Positions 24,731 through 33,868 of a stretch of 48,928 nt of DNA are shown here, piece after piece. Origin of the DNA: Candidatus Aenigmatarchaeota archaeon. Its GTDB lineage: Archaea; Aenigmatarchaeota; Aenigmatarchaeia; CG10238-14. The notes under the pieces were generated by a model, which saw only the letters and a program-made list of their open reading frames with translations, was not told the DNA's origin and ran no database searches. Positions within the stretch are counted from its first letter, which is position 1, and each line of letters opens with the position of its first letter. Made by a program: the position numbers and the translations under genes. Location of the stretch: contig JAFCCM010000006.1 in assembly GCA_017610225.1 (NCBI GenBank), positions 1 to 48,928 on the forward strand. The letters are read 5' to 3'.

Positions 24731-26431
24731 CTATCTCATTCCTATACTATAAAGTTTATTATCAGTAAAGAACCTTGTTGATACTCCTCGTTTACAAAGA
24801 GTCATACCAGAACTTAATTCTTTATCTTTAATTATTTTAACTTGTTTTATTGATGGATCATTTCTAAATATCTCCATTTGATCATCATAAATTAAAATAA
24901 CTACTCCATTGTCAAGTGTTACAAAGTTAACTTCAGAATAACCAATTGTATTTATTAACCTTGCTTTATAATTAATACCATCAACTCCAATTAAAACTAA
25001 TAGTTTATATTCTAAAGTCTTTTGATTAAATATTGAAAATACTGCAACATTATTTTCATACTTTGCATCTAATACCTTACAACCATCCAGCTCAAAAACT
25101 CTTCTCATCTTAACACTACTTTGTTTTGGTATTGGAATAAAATAATGCATACTCCCAAGTATGTTCTGAACAATTATATTCTTGAATAACTGAGATGAAT
25201 TTTCAGATATAGTCCATACAGTTTTTGTTATCAGAAGAGAACTACTATTAAGATGATGATCCATAAACCGTGTTTCTATAAGGTCTCCTTTAAGTTTAAG
25301 ATATATAGTATTATCAACAACCATTATATCATCAGCAGCCATTGGAGATCCAACTGTAACATGCCTAACTCTAGTTAATGGTTTAATAACAACTTTTCCA
25401 TCTTCTAACTTTACAAATATTGGAGTTAAAGTATTTGGTGTATGAACTAAATGGACTCCGCTACCAACTCTATATTTATCAGAACCAATATAAATAGATT
25501 TTTTAGTTCTAGTTATTGAAACATTAGCTGAAGTATGATGATCTATAATAACATCATCATATACAATTGGTTGTATCTCTTCAATATGAAAATTATCAGT
25601 TGAAGTAACAATGATATATTTGACTATTGCATTTACTTCTCCAAGTACTGATGGAGGTACTTCTCTTTTTCCTTTCTCAAATAAATTGATAAACCAATCC
25701 ATATAATTTGTAGGGATTCTACTAAAGTCCCTAACAGATTTTGGTACCCTTGTATTTTTGTTGAACACAGAAATATTTGCTCTCATTCTTTTTTCCATGT
25801 CATGTCTTTTAAAGTCTTGATGTTTACCTTTAAAAGGATGAATACCAATAAATAATTGACATGCAATAATGGCGAATGAATACCAATCAGTTAATTTATT
25901 AAATTTCTTAGCTGTCCAATCTCTTATGGATGGCATTATAACTGTAGCTGGAAATGATTTAGTCTGATAAGAATTAACATCAATGAAATGACATTTTTTT
26001 AAATCCTTTTCTTCAACCAGATAATTCAATTCATTCCCATCAACCTGAATACATCCAGCAGAATGAACATCATGTATTGTATCCTGCATACGAGACACTA
26101 AAGCAACAATGGTATCATTTGAAACGTTATTCTTATTGATAAATGAGTTTGTAAACAATTGGCATAACTCTATAACTCTTTCAACTGAATCCATTGTAAA
26201 ACCAACTCTAATGCCTTTATTGTTGATAATTATATCTTTAGGGATTAATACATTTGAATTTTTAATTTCTTGAAGCTCGAAGATTTTTGCATCAGGAATC
26301 ATCTCAGAAGGATTATGATAGACCTTATATATAATATTGTTACTCTTATATATCTTAGCTTCTCCACCTGATGCTACAAAATTGCTGTTTCCAAGATTAA
26401 CATCACCTTTTCCTTGGACTGTATATTTCAT
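24731..26431 (-). CDS. Serine/threonine protein kinase with C-terminal beta-rich domain (TerY-P-like triad)
   Basis: 566 residues. The start at ATG 26431 overlaps the phosphatase stop. The kinase domain covers about 10-280: Gly loop SGGEAKIYK (21-29), beta-3 Lys K36, catalytic loop VDGNELNYLV with D131 and N136, metal-binding D151 in FIDVNS (in place of DFG), and LTDWYSFAIIACQLFIG as the activation/F-helix region. The HRD His/Arg are absent, as in many atypical prokaryotic kinases. Residues 300-566 are a run of beta strands (propeller-like). With the neighbouring PP2C and vWA genes it resembles the TerY-P phosphorylation triad linked to ter stress systems. Confidence 0.75.
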   Translation of the reverse strand: MKYTVQGKGDVNLGNSNFVASGGEAKIYKSNNIIYKVYHNPSEMIPDAKIFELQEIKNSNVLIPKDIIINNKGIRVGFTMDSVERVIELCQLFTNSFINKNNVSNDTIVALVSRMQDTIHDVHSAGCIQVDGNELNYLVEEKDLKKCHFIDVNSYQTKSFPATVIMPSIRDWTAKKFNKLTDWYSFAIIACQLFIGIHPFKGKHQDFKRHDMEKRMRANISVFNKNTRVPKSVRDFSRIPTNYMDWFINLFEKGKREVPPSVLGEVNAIVKYIIVTSTDNFHIEEIQPIVYDDVIIDHHTSANVSITRTKKSIYIGSDKYRVGSGVHLVHTPNTLTPIFVKLEDGKVVIKPLTRVRHVTVGSPMAADDIMVVDNTIYLKLKGDLIETRFMDHHLNSSSLLITKTVWTISENSSQLFKNIIVQNILGSMHYFIPIPKQSSVKMRRVFELDGCKVLDAKYENNVAVFSIFNQKTLEYKLLVLIGVDGINYKARLINTIGYSEVNFVTLDNGVVILIYDDQMEIFRNDPSIKQVKIIKDKELSSGMTLCKRGVSTRFFTDNKLYSIGMR

Positions 26432-27309
26432 TACCACTCCTCATGAAAACAACCTATTGAAAGGTCGTCGTCGTTTATATAACCTTCCTTTAAATAGTTT
26501 TTCATAACCTTCTTTACCCGCTTCTTTAAAAACACACCACTGAAATTTTTAAAGTTTGTCATTGCATCAGCGACTTCCATAAAATCAAGTTTTGTTTTTT
26601 CTGGAGTATTTATATCAGGCATAATAAGATCAGACCCAAGTCGTTTATATTCTTTTATTGTTCTGAGCAAATCTATATAATTTCTTTGATACATAACTTG
26701 TGGGTTATACATAAAAGATTCAATTCCATCACTCGCCACTATTAAATTTTTAACATCACCTTCATGGATTTCAAAGTAATGTGGTCTCAATGCATCATTA
26801 TGGACAATCTCATGGTTCCTGGTTTTTATAACTTGTATAACATGGGCATCCATATATTCTTGAAAACCACTAACATGATACCTCAAGTAACCAGGAGCAT
26901 TTGGTTTATAGCTTACATGACAATGATCTATAAAACCATCTCCAGCAGTCCAATAAATCACACCATCACCAAACATATAAATTTTATAAATGCCGGATAT
27001 CTTAACAGCAATGATTAATGTCGCATCAAGACAATCCATTTTAGTATAAAACTTTTCTTTGACTTTAGCTGCATTTGAAATAATACTTGTAGCTATATAT
27101 GATTCAGTCGAAGTGTTCATTCTGCTTTGATGTTGTTTTATAAATCTTAATGCAGTATGGCATAAAATCCTTGCGCCAATGTCACTGTCATCAGCACCAC
27201 TGCACCCGTCAGCAATAATAATGTATGGGAAAGGATCAGTTCCAGATAAAATGTAATCTTGACATATTTCATGGGAGTGTCCTATCTTTAAAAAAGTGTC
27301 AATCTTCAT
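26431..27309 (-). CDS. PP2C-like protein phosphatase (TerY-P-like triad)
   Basis: 292 residues. The start at 27309 (MKIDTFLKIGHSHEICQDY) is preferred for AAGGAA upstream and overlap with the preceding gene. IIIADGCSGADDSDIGARI is the first PP2C metal motif (DGxxG), MFGDGVIYW the core, VASDGIES the second Asp motif, and NDDDLSIG the last. It would reverse phosphorylation by the kinase encoded immediately downstream. Confidence 0.85.
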   Translation of the reverse strand: MKIDTFLKIGHSHEICQDYILSGTDPFPYIIIADGCSGADDSDIGARILCHTALRFIKQHQSRMNTSTESYIATSIISNAAKVKEKFYTKMDCLDATLIIAVKISGIYKIYMFGDGVIYWTAGDGFIDHCHVSYKPNAPGYLRYHVSGFQEYMDAHVIQVIKTRNHEIVHNDALRPHYFEIHEGDVKNLIVASDGIESFMYNPQVMYQRNYIDLLRTIKEYKRLGSDLIMPDINTPEKTKLDFMEVADAMTNFKNFSGVFLKKRVKKVMKNYLKEGYINDDDLSIGCFHEEW

Positions 27310-27574
27310 TGGGTTCCTTACCTTTCTTTCCAAGATCAATATTAAAGGTTACAGAAGATGCTGAATCAGTTGGATCATCGCCTTCATTTAAATGCCAGAG
27401 TAGTGCCTTACCTGCAGTTGTTATCTTTTGATTCTCTGTAGCAAGTCCTTGTTTAACAAGATCATAACCACAACCAGGATATGCAAACATACCTGGAAAT
27501 TCTCCAGTCTTTTCTTTTTCTATACAACCTTTAAGCATTGTGATTTGATCTTTTTGTTTTATAATGTCTGTCAT
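27299..27574 (-). CDS. Small protein of unknown function in the kinase/phosphatase operon (91 aa)
   Basis: 91 residues, MTDIIKQKDQITMLKGCIEK at the N-terminus and a Gly/Pro-rich centre (FPGMFAYPGCGYDLVKQG). RBS GGAGG. The stop overlaps the phosphatase start by 11 nt. Possibly a regulator or substrate of the triad; no family recognised. Confidence 0.6.
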   Translation of the reverse strand: MTDIIKQKDQITMLKGCIEKEKTGEFPGMFAYPGCGYDLVKQGLATENQKITTAGKALLWHLNEGDDPTDSASSVTFNIDLGKKGKEPNED

Positions 27575-27585
27575 TTTGCCTCCGG

Positions 27586-27623
27586 AAAAATGAGGAGTCC
27601 CAATACTACGAGACTCCTCATTT
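27586..27623 (-). terminator. Internal terminator after the vWA gene
   Basis: On the minus strand AAATGAGGAGTC pairs with GACTCCTCATTT, followed by TTTTCC. It would end or reduce transcription from the upstream part of the operon and implies another promoter or read-through for 27574 onward. Confidence 0.8.
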
Positions 27624-27630
27624 ATTTAAA

Positions 27631-28374
27631 TTAGAACGTTAAGTTTTGACTCGGACCACCAGTGCCCAAATGCTGACTCTGTGCAGAGATGGACTGACTA
27701 ACAAATCCGCCAACTTTTGCAGCTTGTTCAGGAGTCATAGAACCAGCATTTATATACTGATCAAGACCAAGACTGTCAGTAACCTTATTCAGATACTTAT
27801 CAATTTCAGCACTGTAAGGATTTTGAGGATCATTGAAACCAATGATGATAATCTTCACTGATTCAAGGATTTCCTTCATCCGAATATCTTCCAGTTTATC
27901 AAGAATGGTTTGAGGTCCTACTGAGGAACTGTTATCCATACCATCTGTTAGGATGAATATAATTGCATTGGATCCAACATCAACCTGGTCAAGTAATTCA
28001 CCATGTCTTCCAACAGCAGCAACAGCATCAAAGATTGCATCATACAAACATGTAGACCCACCGATACCAGGAGACTCTTTAAATGAATCTTCATCAATAT
28101 CTTTAACAGGTTTAAAACCATGAATTTCTTCAACGTTGGAACCAAATGCAGTAGTTCTCAACATGATTTTATCACCCCTTGGATTAAGCTTACATCCTTT
28201 AACAACCACATTTCTTACCTCACACAATTCTTTCCTACATGAGTTAGTTGAAGGACTTACATCTTCAGCCATGACCACATCTGTATATTCATCTTCCTCA
28301 ACCTTTTCAACATCAACAGTTGAAAATCCAAATGCGGTATTTTCCGGTATTTCAATTTTAATAGGTTCGCTCAT
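27631..28374 (-). CDS. von Willebrand factor A domain protein, TerY-like
   Basis: 247 residues. The MIDAS metal site is visible: DVSPS (D38, S40, S42), GGSTCLYDAIF (Thr) and FILTDGMDN (Asp). The N-terminal 30 residues are an extension. TerY-type vWA proteins work with a kinase and a PP2C phosphatase; those genes follow after a terminator. RBS AAGGAG. The Gly/Gln/Ser tail is probably flexible. Confidence 0.82.
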   Translation of the reverse strand: MSEPIKIEIPENTAFGFSTVDVEKVEEDEYTDVVMAEDVSPSTNSCRKELCEVRNVVVKGCKLNPRGDKIMLRTTAFGSNVEEIHGFKPVKDIDEDSFKESPGIGGSTCLYDAIFDAVAAVGRHGELLDQVDVGSNAIIFILTDGMDNSSSVGPQTILDKLEDIRMKEILESVKIIIIGFNDPQNPYSAEIDKYLNKVTDSLGLDQYINAGSMTPEQAAKVGGFVSQSISAQSQHLGTGGPSQNLTF

Positions 28375-28383
28375 GTTATCTCC

Positions 28384-29187
28384 TTATGCAAGAAATTTGT
28401 CAGAAGTTGTAATGTTGCCGCCAGCCGCTTTAAAGTCATCAAAGAAAGAATCACCCAGATGTTCAAATGTAGCAACATCAGACATGGTGTCTTCAAGGAT
28501 ATAAAGTTTCTGAATGAATACCGGATCAGAAAAATTCGCCATAATATCACGAACCGTATTAGCAACACAATGACTACGCGCCTGACCTGCAATTGCAATG
28601 ATATCAGCATTTTCCAAAGGTTCAATAATACCCTTCTGATTCAAATGCGTTGTGGGATCCTCAGGAACTTCAACCTCAGCTTTAACCGCTGAATAATGTT
28701 CCGTTTTGAAATTGGATCCTTTGGTAATGGGATTATACATTCTATATGTTGCTTTTTCCCAGTCAAGGATTGCTTTCATAATTTCTGGATTAACGTTCCA
28801 TCCAGGAGTGCCAATCAAGCAATGGTATGGCCAAATAACCAGTGGATACCTTTTTCCATCTTCCAGAGATTTTGTATATGTCAAACACCAGTCCAACATA
28901 TTTGGATCAGCGGGAACAATGTTTCCGCTCTTAACATCATTATAGGTAATGAGATCAAATGGATTAACTGCTGACCCATCTGCTTTTCTCCAGAACATTG
29001 GATGGAAAATCTGATACTGGCGATGACTATCAAAAGTAACATAAATTTTATCTATCACTTTACCAAGTCTATCCATCATGGCTGCTGTTCTAATACAATC
29101 TTCAACAGCTCCACTTACAAACAAAGAACCATTTGGATTACAAAAATCTTCTTGGGGATCAATGATCAATAATCTAACGTCTGTCAT
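28384..29187 (-). CDS. pncA: Nicotinamidase (isochorismatase family)
   Basis: 267 residues. The start at 29187 (MTDVRLLIIDPQEDF) is chosen for AAGGAA upstream. D10 in IDPQEDF, the catalytic Lys region around K156, and C207 in GQARSHCVANT form the triad; D53-x-H55, H62 and H122 in WPYHCLIGTPG form the metal site, as in PncA. It is longer than E. coli PncA through insertions at 65-110 and 140-185. It would deamidate nicotinamide to nicotinate, the substrate of PncB. Confidence 0.88.
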   Translation of the reverse strand: MTDVRLLIIDPQEDFCNPNGSLFVSGAVEDCIRTAAMMDRLGKVIDKIYVTFDSHRQYQIFHPMFWRKADGSAVNPFDLITYNDVKSGNIVPADPNMLDWCLTYTKSLEDGKRYPLVIWPYHCLIGTPGWNVNPEIMKAILDWEKATYRMYNPITKGSNFKTEHYSAVKAEVEVPEDPTTHLNQKGIIEPLENADIIAIAGQARSHCVANTVRDIMANFSDPVFIQKLYILEDTMSDVATFEHLGDSFFDDFKAAGGNITTSDKFLA

Positions 29188-29188
29188 T

Positions 29189-29569
29189 TTAATTTCCTTT
29201 CTTTTCAATTAACTTCATTAACTTCTCTCTGTGTGTGTCTGAGTTTAAATTTAAAATCATATCTTCAAATCCACCTCCGCCACATGGCTGACTCACAATC
29301 TTAAAGTCTGTTAAGACATAAAATATAAATGATTGTAAATCAACATTTTTACCGCAATAACTACCAGCATATAACACACCTTCTTTCTTCAAAGTTTGAA
29401 GAGCATCATAAGCTTTAACTTCCGCCTCTTCTTTAATATGATCTATACGCTCACCATGATATACAGCATAATCAGTTAAGAAAATATGAAAGTGTTCCTC
29501 CTGTTCTTTACACCACTTAAAGGTTACCCAGTCAGGGATGTAAAGAACTTTAGCATAAGTGTTACCCAT
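29189..29569 (-). CDS. Protein of unknown function (126 aa)
   Basis: 126 residues with IPDWVTFKWCKEQEEHFH and CGGGGFEDMILNLN segments. It abuts the nicotinamidase start. RBS GGAGG. No family recognised. Confidence 0.6.
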   Translation of the reverse strand: MGNTYAKVLYIPDWVTFKWCKEQEEHFHIFLTDYAVYHGERIDHIKEEAEVKAYDALQTLKKEGVLYAGSYCGKNVDLQSFIFYVLTDFKIVSQPCGGGGFEDMILNLNSDTHREKLMKLIEKKGN

Positions 29570-29578
29570 CCAACCTCC

Positions 29579-29782
29579 TTAACATGATCCAAATTTATGA
29601 GAATAAAATCTATCATTATATTTATCATATTCAATTCCAAGAATTTCTAATTTTTGTTTATCTTTATCAGAAACTAAATTTGGTTCAATATCAAAATACA
29701 TAACATCATGTTCACAATTAGTTGGATATTCAGGAGTTTCATATCTCCTTAAAATAATTAACGCTTTAATTAAGGCATCCAT
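29579..29782 (-). CDS. Small protein of unknown function (67 aa)
   Basis: 67 residues. LVSDKDKQKLEILGIEYDK is a charged helix-turn segment; a CEHDVMYFDIEP segment precedes it. It overlaps the upstream gene by 17 nt and has AAGGAGGG upstream. No family named. Confidence 0.6.
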   Translation of the reverse strand: MDALIKALIILRRYETPEYPTNCEHDVMYFDIEPNLVSDKDKQKLEILGIEYDKYNDRFYSHKFGSC

Positions 29783-29993
29783 TAGAACCCTCCTTATAAA
29801 ATTTACATTTCTTCAATTTTTTATTATCAGGTTCTTTAAAAATCTTTCCCCAATAAGGTTCAGTCATAATTGCTGGATTGTTAGTTCCGGGTCTATAACA
29901 ATGGAATGGATATTTGTGAGAATCATCATATAAACTACGATGCTCACATTTATTACATTCCATTTTACATGTTATATTATATGAATTACACAT
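29766..29993 (-). CDS. Small Cys-rich protein (75 aa)
   Basis: 75 residues with seven Cys (MECNKCEHRS, HCYRPG, KKCKFYKEG), probably zinc-binding. It overlaps the ligase stop by 8 nt. Function unknown. Confidence 0.6.
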   Translation of the reverse strand: MCNSYNITCKMECNKCEHRSLYDDSHKYPFHCYRPGTNNPAIMTEPYWGKIFKEPDNKKLKKCKFYKEGSNGCLN

Positions 29994-31806
29994 TTAAACC
30001 ACCCATAAGATCATCAATCCCAACTATTTTTATCCCTTTCTTTTTAGCTGATTTCGTTTTGTTAGATTCCTTAGATGGATCTGCAACAACCAACATCTGA
30101 GTCTCATTATTAACTTTATCCATGATATCATAACCACCAGTCTTTCTTAATAGTTCATAATAAACAGATTTCTTCTCAGGAAAACGACCAGTGAAACATA
30201 CCTTCAAAAGATTATCATCCTCAGGTTCTTTCTCTGCCATTCTGGTTGGAAGTAGCTGACCAAGATCATGTAAGTATTGATAATTATCATATATACCCTT
30301 AATAATAGCTAACCCTCTTTCTTCACCTATGTTAGGAAGATTAGTCAACTCTGTTATATTCAATTCTGATAATTGTAGAAGATTTCTTTCATCTAAAAGA
30401 TCTTTACTGAGGGATCGACCAATACCAGGAATATTAAGAGCTGCAAGAAGTTGCCATTCATAAACGCCAGCATTCAAAACTTTACCAATTTCATAATAAA
30501 GGTTATGAGCTGATGTTGATCCAAATCTTTCAAGCTTCATTAAATCCTCAACAGAAACTTTAAAGATATCAACCAGATTCTCAACACCCAAGGTATCCAT
30601 CATTTTTTGAATGGTTGGTTTACCAAGTCGATCAATACCTATTCTGATAACCGCATCAGACAACTTATTTAAAAGTTTTCCTTCACACTCGTCATTTGAA
30701 CATATCAACTGAGGGTCTATATATGTTAACTCAGACCCACATACAGGACATGGAGGTATCTTAATCGGGGTTCTATTGTCACCTGGTTTAGAATCAGATA
30801 TATAAGGAATCACATCTCCAGCTCTTTCAACTTTTACCATATCACCAATATGAAGATCTCTATCCAAGATATTTTTCCAGTTATGTAGAGAAGGACTCAC
30901 AATGGATGATCCACTTATTTCAACCGGATCAATCTTTCCAACAGGAGTTATATCATGCTTTCCAGGACTGAACTCAACTTCTCTCAGTATAGACCATTCA
31001 AATAAATTCTCAAATTTAAATGCAATTGCTGATTTAGAATGATGCCTTGTTTCTCCAAGGGATTTAGCATAATCAACATCTAAAACTCTAACTACAATTC
31101 CGTCTGTTGGAAAATTCATTTTCTTGGTAGCGACTACAAATCCCTCCCAACCAGATTCACCAATTGATTCAATTGCATCAAGAGAGATATCTTCATAGGT
31201 ATATTCAAAATCAACAAATGTAAGAATTTTAACTGGTTCTAAATCATCACGGCTTAAAATGCCCCCAACTGCATTTCTTTCATTCTTATAATTTTCACCA
31301 CTTTTTCTGGTAATAACATCTTTAATTTGTTCAAATTTTGATTTAGTAAAAAGGATTTCTCCTCTTACGTCATCATTGTTATGTTTTTTTAAGATATTCA
31401 TAAAAACAAGTTTATTAGTTATATCTTCACCAACTTTACCATCACCTCTTGTAGCAAGAACACCTTTCATCAACTGCCCTGATACTCCATCAAGTTTTGG
31501 CATAATCCTAAACATTTCTGTACTTGACCTAGCGACTTTTTTACACCATTTAATAATTTCTTCATAGGTATAAGCTTTATCCAAACTAAGCATTTTAATA
31601 AGATGAGTTACTTTCCCAGATGATTCAACTTTTGGAGTTTTAACTTTTTTAAGATATTCATTATCAGGCTCAATTTTTAAAAGCCTATTAACAATTGCAT
31701 TATATTCATAATCATTTATAAGAGGTTTATTTAAAACCCAATATGCTTGATCATGTCCTTTAATTTCATTTTCAATTTGAATTGCTTCTGCTGTTCTTTT
31801 TGTCAT
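29986..31806 (-). CDS. ligA: NAD+-dependent DNA ligase
   Basis: 606 residues, slightly shorter than bacterial LigA (about 670). An Ia-like region at 1-75, the adenylation motif MPKLDGVSG with K104, RGDGKVGEDIT, an OB fold with HNWKNILDRDLHIGD, a four-Cys zinc finger (CPVCG ... CSNDEC), HhH repeats (LNIPGIGRSL, LTNLPNIGEE) and a C-terminal BRCT domain (about 530-606). It seals nicks using NAD+, releasing NMN. T4 uses an ATP ligase, so this phage depends on NAD+ for replication, in line with the salvage genes of the same operon. Confidence 0.95.
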   Translation of the reverse strand: MTKRTAEAIQIENEIKGHDQAYWVLNKPLINDYEYNAIVNRLLKIEPDNEYLKKVKTPKVESSGKVTHLIKMLSLDKAYTYEEIIKWCKKVARSSTEMFRIMPKLDGVSGQLMKGVLATRGDGKVGEDITNKLVFMNILKKHNNDDVRGEILFTKSKFEQIKDVITRKSGENYKNERNAVGGILSRDDLEPVKILTFVDFEYTYEDISLDAIESIGESGWEGFVVATKKMNFPTDGIVVRVLDVDYAKSLGETRHHSKSAIAFKFENLFEWSILREVEFSPGKHDITPVGKIDPVEISGSSIVSPSLHNWKNILDRDLHIGDMVKVERAGDVIPYISDSKPGDNRTPIKIPPCPVCGSELTYIDPQLICSNDECEGKLLNKLSDAVIRIGIDRLGKPTIQKMMDTLGVENLVDIFKVSVEDLMKLERFGSTSAHNLYYEIGKVLNAGVYEWQLLAALNIPGIGRSLSKDLLDERNLLQLSELNITELTNLPNIGEERGLAIIKGIYDNYQYLHDLGQLLPTRMAEKEPEDDNLLKVCFTGRFPEKKSVYYELLRKTGGYDIMDKVNNETQMLVVADPSKESNKTKSAKKKGIKIVGIDDLMGGLNV

Positions 31807-31816
31807 ATATTTTTCC

Positions 31817-32224
31817 CTATAAATCTTCTATTGGTATAAACCATGTTTTCCAATCATTTCCATATACATGGTTTTTTAATTTATGTATTGCTAAATGTTC
31901 AGGTATGTTTTTAATCTTTTTATACTTACCCCAAGATACTGCTTCTAATATTTCAGCTATTATTAGATATCTTTTATATTGATCAACTGTTGTTTGAAAA
32001 ACAGTTATTGGTTTAACAACTTCATTAACATATACACATGATAATAAATTATTTCTATTAAATATAATATTGGTCTCTAAACTATTAATATAGTTTTTTA
32101 ATAGAGACCAAATAGATTCACCACGATGAGTTCTAATTCTAATAGCTTGACAATGTAACATACCAGGTTCTAATGGTAAAAGTTGTTTCTTTTTGCAATT
32201 AACTCCACATGTTCCTGAATGCAT
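31817..32224 (-). CDS. Protein of unknown function (135 aa)
   Basis: 135 residues. N-terminal Cys motif CGVNCKKK, then LLPLEPGMLHCQAIRIRTHR and a helical C-terminus. RBS weak. No family recognised. Confidence 0.55.
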   Translation of the reverse strand: MHSGTCGVNCKKKQLLPLEPGMLHCQAIRIRTHRGESIWSLLKNYINSLETNIIFNRNNLLSCVYVNEVVKPITVFQTTVDQYKRYLIIAEILEAVSWGKYKKIKNIPEHLAIHKLKNHVYGNDWKTWFIPIEDL

Positions 32225-32238
32225 TATTTAAATCCTTT

Positions 32239-32688
32239 TCAATTAAAATATAATCCATATCCAAACCCTGCATTTAAATTTTTATCCCAATAACCATTAA
32301 TATTTGGAATTTCATCTTTAGTTGTTTTATATTCAAGATTTGATAAACTCAAACTTATAAACCAGAACCATAAAGATGTAAATGTATCTGTAAAAGGTTT
32401 TTCAATAAAGTTTTCTAAAATATCTTTTGGACATCCTAATTCTTTAAATCTTTCTATAACTGAATCAGATAAATTTTTATCTTCATACTCAACACAAATT
32501 AAATGATCAATGCCATCAAAACCATGATATTTATTATTGTTATTAAAAGAAATTTTAGTTAATTGGACAGAATCCTTATAAGCATTTTGAACTTCTTCAA
32601 CTGTTTTATTAACTTCAACTAAAACCTTTTCAAATTTACCATGTTCATCTTCAGACCAATCTCCGACAACCAAATACATTTTATTCAT
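32239..32688 (-). CDS. Protein of unknown function (149 aa)
   Basis: 149 residues with MYLVVGDWSEDEHGKFEKV at the N-terminus, typical of small phage proteins with a beta hairpin start. Strong RBS (AGGAGAAT). It has aromatic stretches (TSLWFWFISLSLS) but no clear membrane helix. Function unknown. Confidence 0.6.
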   Translation of the reverse strand: MNKMYLVVGDWSEDEHGKFEKVLVEVNKTVEEVQNAYKDSVQLTKISFNNNNKYHGFDGIDHLICVEYEDKNLSDSVIERFKELGCPKDILENFIEKPFTDTFTSLWFWFISLSLSNLEYKTTKDEIPNINGYWDKNLNAGFGYGLYFN

Positions 32689-32690
32689 TA

Positions 32691-32888
32691 TTATTCTCCT
32701 TTAATCATAAAATGTTGTATCTCATTCGCTGCTTTAAGATATCCATTTGTAATTTCTTTACCAATTTTATCTTCACCAAGACCATCTTTTTTTAAACTTA
32801 TTATAAATGATCCCAAAGCAACACGCATTGTCATTGCTTGAGCATTAGAACATACATATCCATTAATAATAATATTAGGTTCTTTCAT
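32691..32888 (-). CDS. Small protein of unknown function (65 aa)
   Basis: 65 residues, mostly helical (AMTMRVALGSFIISLKKDGLG). RBS AAGGAGAA. Directly downstream of the pilin gene. No family recognised. Confidence 0.6.
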   Translation of the reverse strand: MKEPNIIINGYVCSNAQAMTMRVALGSFIISLKKDGLGEDKIGKEITNGYLKAANEIQHFMIKGE

Positions 32889-32900
32889 TATTCTCCTTTC

Positions 32901-33173
32901 TCAAGTTCTATCATCATGTCCATCGGCATCATTACCATGTCCTTTGTTAGCATCTTGCTCATCATCAGGAGAAGTATCATCATCAAGAGAAGTATCATCA
33001 TTACTAGCATCACTTAAGATTTCCCCAGAAAAAGCTGCATTAATTTTATCAAATATATCTAATGTTCTTGTTCCAAGGAAACTAACTGAACCAATAATAA
33101 CAGCCGATATTAGAGCAATAATAATAGCATATTCTACTGCGGTTGCTCCTGTTTCATTTTTAATAAATTTCAT
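32901..33173 (-). CDS. Flp/Fap-type (type IVb) pilin-like protein
   Basis: 90 residues. A short basic leader ends in Gly9, then ATAVEYAIIIALISAVIIGS: prepilin peptidase would cut after G9, leaving Glu5-Tyr6 of the mature form, the Flp signature, on a single hydrophobic helix. The region to about 50 (LGTRTLDIFDKINAAF) also matches Flp pilins. Residues 55-90 are an unusual Asp-rich tail (DDTSLDDDTSPDDEQD). No prepilin peptidase, ATPase or secretin gene is present, so it would rely on host machinery or act as a decoy or inhibitor. RBS GGAAAA. Confidence 0.85.
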   Translation of the reverse strand: MKFIKNETGATAVEYAIIIALISAVIIGSVSFLGTRTLDIFDKINAAFSGEILSDASNDDTSLDDDTSPDDEQDANKGHGNDADGHDDRT

Positions 33174-33174
33174 T

Positions 33175-33846
33175 TTATTTTCCTTTGTCAGGTAACCATA
33201 ACCACCATCTATCAGTCGCCCATTTAGACATACTTAAAGCAGTCCATTTAGTTTTATTATGTAATACACCTGTTTTATAATAATGCCAATGACCAAAATA
33301 CCAAAGATCAGGTTTATATAATTCCCACAAATGAGATAAAGCTTGATTAGATGGTTCATAATCTTTTCCAGTAAATCTATCTTTAACCATTATAGGAACT
33401 AACTCAGCAGGACATGTATGAGTTATAAATATATTAACATCTATATCTGGTAACTTATACATATCTTTTTGAGTAATAGTTTCTTCTGGAAACCAATCAA
33501 TACCAACAGTTCTCATGTTTTTATCTATACTATGAGCACCACCCATAAACATTATAACTCTACCATCAGGTAATGTATATGTAGAACCTCTTGGCATATA
33601 ATAAATACCTGGTGCTACTTCATCAGAATCTCTATCTTTTAAAGACCAAAAATCTTCATGATTACCATCACACCACATCAGCATTTTAGCGCCTTGAAGT
33701 TTAATATCTTCTATTGTAAATCCTTTAAACTTTGGCCAGTATCCAAAATCTCCGCAAGCAATAATAAGATCAGGCTTTCTTCTGTTTATGAGAGTATTTA
33801 ATATTCCAAACTCCCCATGTACATCTCCTACTATCATTGTTTTCAT
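33175..33846 (-). CDS. Calcineurin-like metallophosphoesterase
   Basis: 223 residues. GDVHGEF (7-13), CGDFGYW, CDGNHEDF, THTCPAEL and YFGHWHYY are the five metal motifs in order. Phage homologs hydrolyse phosphate esters or cyclic nucleotides; the substrate is unknown. It sits between the pilin gene and the SDFITNSSSS gene. Confidence 0.88.
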   Translation of the reverse strand: MKTMIVGDVHGEFGILNTLINRRKPDLIIACGDFGYWPKFKGFTIEDIKLQGAKMLMWCDGNHEDFWSLKDRDSDEVAPGIYYMPRGSTYTLPDGRVIMFMGGAHSIDKNMRTVGIDWFPEETITQKDMYKLPDIDVNIFITHTCPAELVPIMVKDRFTGKDYEPSNQALSHLWELYKPDLWYFGHWHYYKTGVLHNKTKWTALSMSKWATDRWWLWLPDKGK

Positions 33847-33868
33847 TTTTAAACATCTCTCTATAATG

